Shown: in pieces, positions 21,294-23,846 of the stretch
How the letters are laid out: the number at the start of each line of letters is the position of its first letter
Numbering within the stretch: position 1 is the first letter of the stretch
Source: a virus
IMG/VR virus record: IMGVR_UViG_3300044638_000388
Location: 1-23,846 of that record
DNA: 23,846 nt
Reading direction: 5' to 3' (one strand)
The notes under the pieces: generated by a model
Database searches by the model: none
What the model was told of the DNA's origin: nothing
What the model saw: the letters and a program-made list of their open reading frames with translations, nothing else
Position numbers and translations under genes: made by a program

Positions 21294-22065
21294 CGGATGT
21301 GATGGTGTCAGAGGTCTGCAATGCCCACCGCGGCAGGCTGATGGTCTGCGTGCTGTAGCCGGGCCATTCGCTGATCGCGCGGCAGTCGGCGATGGTGTCC
21401 AGGTTCTGCCGCCGCAGCACGATGGCATGATCCATGGCGTCGTTGTCCAGTTCGTAGACGCCAACCGCAAACGGGTAGGTCTTCTCGACTGCGATGAACA
21501 CAAACCGCCGCGCGAAGGTGCCGGCCTGGTAGTGATCGGCCTGTACGTGATATCGCCAGTGCGCCACCGACCTGGCAAAGCCGGCAGGGCTGGCATCGGT
21601 GGTGGTCTTGAGATCTACCAGCGTGTCATTGGTCATCCAGTCCGGGCGGCACTTGCAGCGCAGGCCGCTGATCGTGTCATCCCACCAGAAGGACTGCTCA
21701 GCCTTGCCGGTCTTGAGCAGGGCCGCGGCATCAGGGTGGCTGCGCACGCTGGCGCTCATGGCCATGGCCTGCTCCATGTCGGCGGCTGATACCGGCTCGA
21801 TACCGGCGGCCTCCATCTCAGCCGCAGCAGCCTTGCCTTCCTTGGTGCGGCGATCGGGCGCAATACCGTAGCGCGCGCTTAGCTCGTCAGGCTCCAGCAC
21901 TGCGCAATGCACAAGGGTGCCAAGGCGCATGGCTGCAGTGGGCGGCACCACCGGGCGGTTCGGATCAATGAACCGCTTCCAGTAGTGATAGGGGCTGGCG
22001 GCAACTGCGTGCAGGTGGCTGGCGCTGATCGCCGGATCGGCGTGGTATTCGGCGTTGCTGGTCAT
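21283..22065 (-). CDS. RecE-like 5'-3' exonuclease (PD-(D/E)XK)
   Basis: A 260-residue nuclease. ATG 22065 has a strong GGGAGG seven bases upstream, favouring it over the longer frame. It begins MTSNAEYHADPAISASHLHA, then has AMRLGTLVHCAVLEPDELSA (45-64, the H--LG-L-H motif area), Glu123 in the AEQSFWW segment, Asp142 in CRPDW, and Asp151-Leu-Lys153 in VDLKTTTD as the PD-(D/E)XK catalytic group, followed by HVQADHYQAG (173-182). This matches RecE/exonuclease VIII-type proteins. It would resect double-stranded DNA to provide the 3' tails that Bet coats, in linear replication intermediates. It overlaps both neighbours by a few bases. Confidence 0.85.
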   Translation of the reverse strand: MTSNAEYHADPAISASHLHAVAASPYHYWKRFIDPNRPVVPPTAAMRLGTLVHCAVLEPDELSARYGIAPDRRTKEGKAAAAEMEAAGIEPVSAADMEQAMAMSASVRSHPDAAALLKTGKAEQSFWWDDTISGLRCKCRPDWMTNDTLVDLKTTTDASPAGFARSVAHWRYHVQADHYQAGTFARRFVFIAVEKTYPFAVGVYELDNDAMDHAIVLRRQNLDTIADCRAISEWPGYSTQTISLPRWALQTSDTITSDDF

Positions 22066-22259
22066 GCGTTGGCCTCCCATTCGCCGCACCAATCAGCGTC
22101 CCAAGTGCTTGGCCACAAAGCGATAAGCTCTTTATCGGGAGGGACTGGAGAGTGCGGACGTGGCGCATATCTACGGCAGAAATGCTCGCTGTCTTTTTCA
22201 GTCCCACTCCAATAATTGCAATTCATGCAACATTGATCCTGTCGAGAAGTTTTGATCAT
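22062..22259 (-). CDS. Small Cys-rich, probably zinc-binding protein
   Basis: A 65-residue protein from ATG 22259. It has CMNCNYWSG (Cys11-x2-Cys14), HFCRRYAPRP (Cys28) and a conserved tail with WPSTWDADWCGEW (Cys58). Four cysteines in this spacing and the P(S/T)T-x-x-D-WCGE(W/F) ending match short phage and bacterial proteins that I know as probable zinc-ribbon-like. The role is unknown; such proteins often accompany recombination or replication genes. Its stop and the exonuclease start form an ATGA overlap at 22062-22065. Confidence 0.65.
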   Translation of the reverse strand: MIKTSRQDQCCMNCNYWSGTEKDSEHFCRRYAPRPHSPVPPDKELIALWPSTWDADWCGEWEANA

Positions 22260-22450
22260 GCGTTACCTCGCGCTTGACGATGAAGGAACGTCTGCGGGCC
22301 GTAGCACTGCTGCAGCTCCGGGAATGCCAGCAGCAGGCGCTGGCGGTTGCTGGGGTCAGCGTGGAGCCCAGCATCAGCAAGGCGCCGCATGAAGCCACCG
22401 CCGTATGCGATGGCAGCCTGCAGCGTCCAGTAGGAATCAGAGGAGGTCAT
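22256..22450 (-). CDS. Small conserved phage protein (YWTLQAAIAYGGGF type)
   Basis: A 64-residue protein from ATG 22450, which forms an ATGA overlap with the stop of the upstream micro-ORF. It opens MTSSDSYWTLQAAIAYGGGF, then MRRLADAGLHADPSNRQRLL and FPELQQCYGPQTFLHRQARG. This kind of short protein is widespread in phages of Gram-negative bacteria, and the Y-TLQ(A)AI-YG(G)GF-R-LA-A---AD--N start is well conserved. Function unknown. The longer frame upstream of 22450 reads as a shadow of other genes. Its stop overlaps the zinc-protein start by four bases. Confidence 0.65.
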   Translation of the reverse strand: MTSSDSYWTLQAAIAYGGGFMRRLADAGLHADPSNRQRLLLAFPELQQCYGPQTFLHRQARGNA

Positions 22451-22563
22451 TTGCGGATGTAGGACTGCGTGCCGGAATGAGTGGTAGTCGGAACGTCGGC
22501 GGCCTGAATGCCAATGAATGCAACAGTGGCCGCGGCGATCAGGAAGCAGATGGCGTTGCTCAT
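22447..22563 (-). CDS. 38-residue membrane microprotein
   Basis: ATG 22563-22561 to TGA 22449-22447 encodes MSNAICFLIAAATVAFIGIQ followed by AADVPTTTHSGTQSYIRK. The start overlaps the stop of the HTH microprotein (ATGA) and the stop overlaps the next start (ATGA). The first 20 residues form one membrane helix or signal-like segment, the rest is polar. AGG-rich sequence lies at the 3' end, where it serves the next gene (CCTCC region reads GGAGG on neither side of this start). Translation is supported by coupling; function is unknown. Confidence 0.5.
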   Translation of the reverse strand: MSNAICFLIAAATVAFIGIQAADVPTTTHSGTQSYIRK

Positions 22564-22736
22564 GCCAGCACCTTGCGGACGGCGTAACGGCTGCAGCACA
22601 GCCGATCAGCAATACACCGCTGGCTCATGCCTTGCTTGTACCAGCGGCGGATGCGCTGCTCGCGGCTCTCGGTGAGCCAGAGGATGACGGCTACCACCAG
22701 CAGCAGAGGCAGCAGCAGCCAGAAGATTGGTTCCAT
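22560..22736 (-). CDS. Membrane-anchored helix-turn-helix microprotein
   Basis: From ATG 22736 the product has 58 residues: a membrane segment at about 4-21 (IFWLLLPLLLVVAVILWL) and a homeodomain-like HTH at about 25-57 (REQRIRRWYKQGMSQRCIAD, then RLCCSRYAVRKVLA). An ATG at 22784, coupled to the VRR-NUC stop, would add 16 residues, but a strong promoter at 22780-22807 predicts an RNA starting after it, so 22736 is preferred for that transcript. I recall similar TM-plus-HTH small proteins in cyanophages. It may tether or sense DNA at the membrane. Overlaps the next gene by four bases. Confidence 0.65.
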   Translation of the reverse strand: MEPIFWLLLPLLLVVAVILWLTESREQRIRRWYKQGMSQRCIADRLCCSRYAVRKVLA

Positions 22737-22779
22737 GGTTGGGGTCGCAATGAAGGCGGGACTCTCGCCCCGTGCAACC

Positions 22780-22807
22780 ATCATACACCCTGCGCATCCC
22801 CTGTCAA
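22780..22807 (-). promoter_or_regulatory. Strong sigma70-type promoter
   Basis: Reading the minus strand, TTGACA (22807-22802) is followed after 16 bases by TATGAT (22785-22780). The -35 is perfect and the -10 is five of six. The expected start is near 22773, giving a leader of about 37 bases before ATG 22736; this leader contains GGGGCG and CGACCCC that could pair with one bulged base. The site lies in the last codons of the VRR-NUC gene. It should be read by the host main sigma factor and drive the recombination and sigma genes. Confidence 0.6.
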
Positions 22808-23134
22808 CCGTGCAGCATCCTCAACGCTGCGCGCCACGCCAGCAATGCCGCCTGCTGCCTGCACCGCCTCCAGCCATTGCCGCTGCTCCGGGCGCAATCG
22901 GCCGCTGGCGCTCTTCACCTCGATGCTGGTGAACACCGCCACCTGCTGACCCACCATGTCCGGTGTGATCGTGCGAGTGGTCCAGCCGATCAGGTCAGCG
23001 CTGCCAACCGCCAGGCCAAACTGCACCGGCCGGCCATGCTGGTCACGCAGCGTGCCAGTGTTATTGCGAAACAGCCTAGTGCTGCCGGTGCTGCAGGTCA
23101 GGCGGATGTGTTGCTGGATCTGTTGCTCGGTCAT
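22781..23134 (-). CDS. VRR-NUC domain nuclease
   Basis: A 117-residue nuclease from ATG 23134, ATGA-coupled to the upstream stop. MTEQQIQQHIRLTCSTGSTR is followed by LFRNNTGTLRDQHGRPVQFG, with Asp47 in AVGSADLIGW, Glu72 and Lys74 in FTSIEVKSASG and Gln84 in RPEQRQWL, the order of a minimal VRR-NUC PD-(D/E)XK fold (D, E-x-K, Q). Stand-alone phage VRR-NUC proteins cleave branched or structured DNA, so resolving replication or recombination junctions before packaging is the likely task. The C-terminal part contains the promoter for downstream genes. Confidence 0.85.
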   Translation of the reverse strand: MTEQQIQQHIRLTCSTGSTRLFRNNTGTLRDQHGRPVQFGLAVGSADLIGWTTRTITPDMVGQQVAVFTSIEVKSASGRLRPEQRQWLEAVQAAGGIAGVARSVEDAARLTGDAQGV

Positions 23135-23846
23135 GTCATGCAATAGCCAGATTCGCAACCGTCTTGCTCGTCAATCCATTCAGGGAACAGGCCCAGCTGG
23201 TCAGGGATGCAGTCAGTCAAGGGGCGGCCGTGGCGAGTGAAATAGCCAGGGTCTTTGCCAAGCGCAACTGACTTGGCGCACAGCAGTGATTCAAGCTCAG
23301 CCGCCTTGGCAAAAAGCTCTGGGTCTTCGCGTTTGCGATGCGTCCAGGCTTCAGTGGTGTGATACGGGCAAAACCAGCAACTACTTTTTGGTGGCCGTGG
23401 CAGGCCTTCAGCTTCAACGATGCGAAGGCACAAGGACCGATCAATGCCAAGGTCAATCAGTGGGTACCCCTTGACGTAGCCATCACTATCACGGGCTGGC
23501 TTGGCGCGATGCGACTCATCTGTGCTTATGCCAACCCCAAGAGTGCAGCCGGGGGCGTTATGCCTGATCCACTTGGCAATCGGTTCAATCTTCCATTTGG
23601 TAGTGCAGTTGCGAAACCCAAGCCCACCGTGCTGGTAGTGAAGCGGAACTGATACGGAAGACGGGTTGCTGGCGCAGTCGTCGTAAAGGTCAACGGGAAG
23701 CCCGCTTCTATTGACCTTGCACACATCCACCCATTCAATGCCGTGTTGTTTGGCGTAGGGCTTCAGCACCAGTCTGATGTAAGCAAGGGTGTGCGGTGAT
23801 TCAGCCTTGTCGCCCACATTGGCGAAGATGAAAGTGCGATACGGTA
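23131..23846 (-). CDS. PAPS-reductase-like (adenine nucleotide alpha hydrolase family) protein, partial
   Basis: The frame is open from the window edge to TGA at 23133-23131, giving at least 238 residues. A GTG at 23817 is only internal, since family-like sequence continues upstream of it (RTFIFANVGDKAESPHTLAY). Other marks are NCTTKWKIEPIAKWIR (a Cys-T-x-x-W-K-I-P-I motif) and KSSCWFCPYHTTEAW with a Cys-x2-Cys pair. The N-terminal PP-loop is outside the window. Phage members of the family may act in sulfur transfer, for example DNA or nucleotide modification as in DndC, but the substrate here cannot be read. It is ATGA-coupled to the VRR-NUC nuclease. Confidence 0.75.
   Translation of the reverse strand, partial: PYRTFIFANVGDKAESPHTLAYIRLVLKPYAKQHGIEWVDVCKVNRSGLPVDLYDDCASNPSSVSVPLHYQHGGLGFRNCTTKWKIEPIAKWIRHNAPGCTLGVGISTDESHRAKPARDSDGYVKGYPLIDLGIDRSLCLRIVEAEGLPRPPKSSCWFCPYHTTEAWTHRKREDPELFAKAAELESLLCAKSVALGKDPGYFTRHGRPLTDCIPDQLGLFPEWIDEQDGCESGYCMT

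Noticed and set aside
21294-21596. N-terminal extension of about 100 residues of the Bet frame
   Set aside because: It is a Pro/Arg/Ser/Thr-rich shadow of the exonuclease gene. The Bet family starts near ATG 21293, which overlaps the exonuclease stop in the usual way.
22451-22612. N-terminal extension of the 64-residue protein
   Set aside because: It lies over the 38-residue micro-ORF and the HTH gene end and has Cys/His/Arg-rich shadow composition, while ATG 22450 matches the family start and is coupled.
1-23846. CRISPR arrays, tRNA genes, insertion sequences, attachment sites
   Set aside because: No regularly spaced direct repeats, no cloverleaf-like stretch in the short intergenic spaces, no transposase or terminal inverted repeats, and no integrase-linked att core were seen by eye.

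Overview
The window looks like about 24 kb of a tailed double-stranded DNA phage (or prophage) with a siphovirus plan. It is densely packed, has no gene-free stretch over 300 bases, and falls into two convergent blocks. The host is probably a cyanobacterium, perhaps Synechococcus/Cyanobium-like. This inference rests on a full-length sigma factor whose region 1.2 and region 2 resemble cyanobacterial group-2 sigmas, and on several small proteins I recall from Synechococcus phages. No integrase, portal, terminase or DNA polymerase is visible, so lifestyle cannot be read from this piece.

Rightward block, 1 to about 18051 (late genes). It starts with the tail end of a probable capsid gene, then a small decoration-like protein and a DnaT_2-type head-tail adaptor. 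Five accessory structural genes follow (1205-3987), including a head-spike-fibre-like protein. After them come the head closure protein, HK97 gp10-like protein, tail terminator, tail tube (with an extra internal domain), a tail assembly chaperone pair with a lambda-type GGGAAAG slippery site, the tape measure, a minor tail protein, a large tail-tip hub/fibre protein, and a run of small tail or adhesion proteins. That run includes a LamG-like lectin and two paralogous minor tail proteins. The lysis module is a tiny hydrophobic protein, a holin-like coiled-coil/TM protein and a two-domain endolysin (GH24 lysozyme plus C39-like peptidase). The block ends with a calcineurin-like phosphoesterase, a 60-residue acidic protein, an HNH nuclease and a small protein whose 3' end is antisense to the sigma gene.

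Leftward block, 23846 down to 17926 (replication, recombination and regulation). In transcription order: a PAPS-reductase-like protein (cut by the window edge), a VRR-NUC nuclease, a membrane-anchored HTH microprotein, a 38-residue membrane microprotein, a 64-residue phage protein, a Cys-rich probable zinc protein, a RecE-like exonuclease, a Bet/RecT annealase, an excisionase-like HTH protein, SSB, a 29-residue hydrophobic microprotein, four small proteins, and the sigma factor last. Almost every junction is a start/stop overlap (ATGA, GTGA or TGATG), so the block probably works as one translationally coupled operon. A near-consensus sigma70 promoter (TTGACA, 16 bp, TATGAT) at 22780-22807 probably starts an early transcript in front of the membrane HTH gene.

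A working model is that host sigma70 holoenzyme reads the leftward operon and makes the recombination proteins, with the phage sigma as the last product. That sigma, with conserved -10 residues but an altered -35 recognition helix, could then redirect host RNA polymerase to the rightward late operon. This is inference. The late promoter is not identified in the window.
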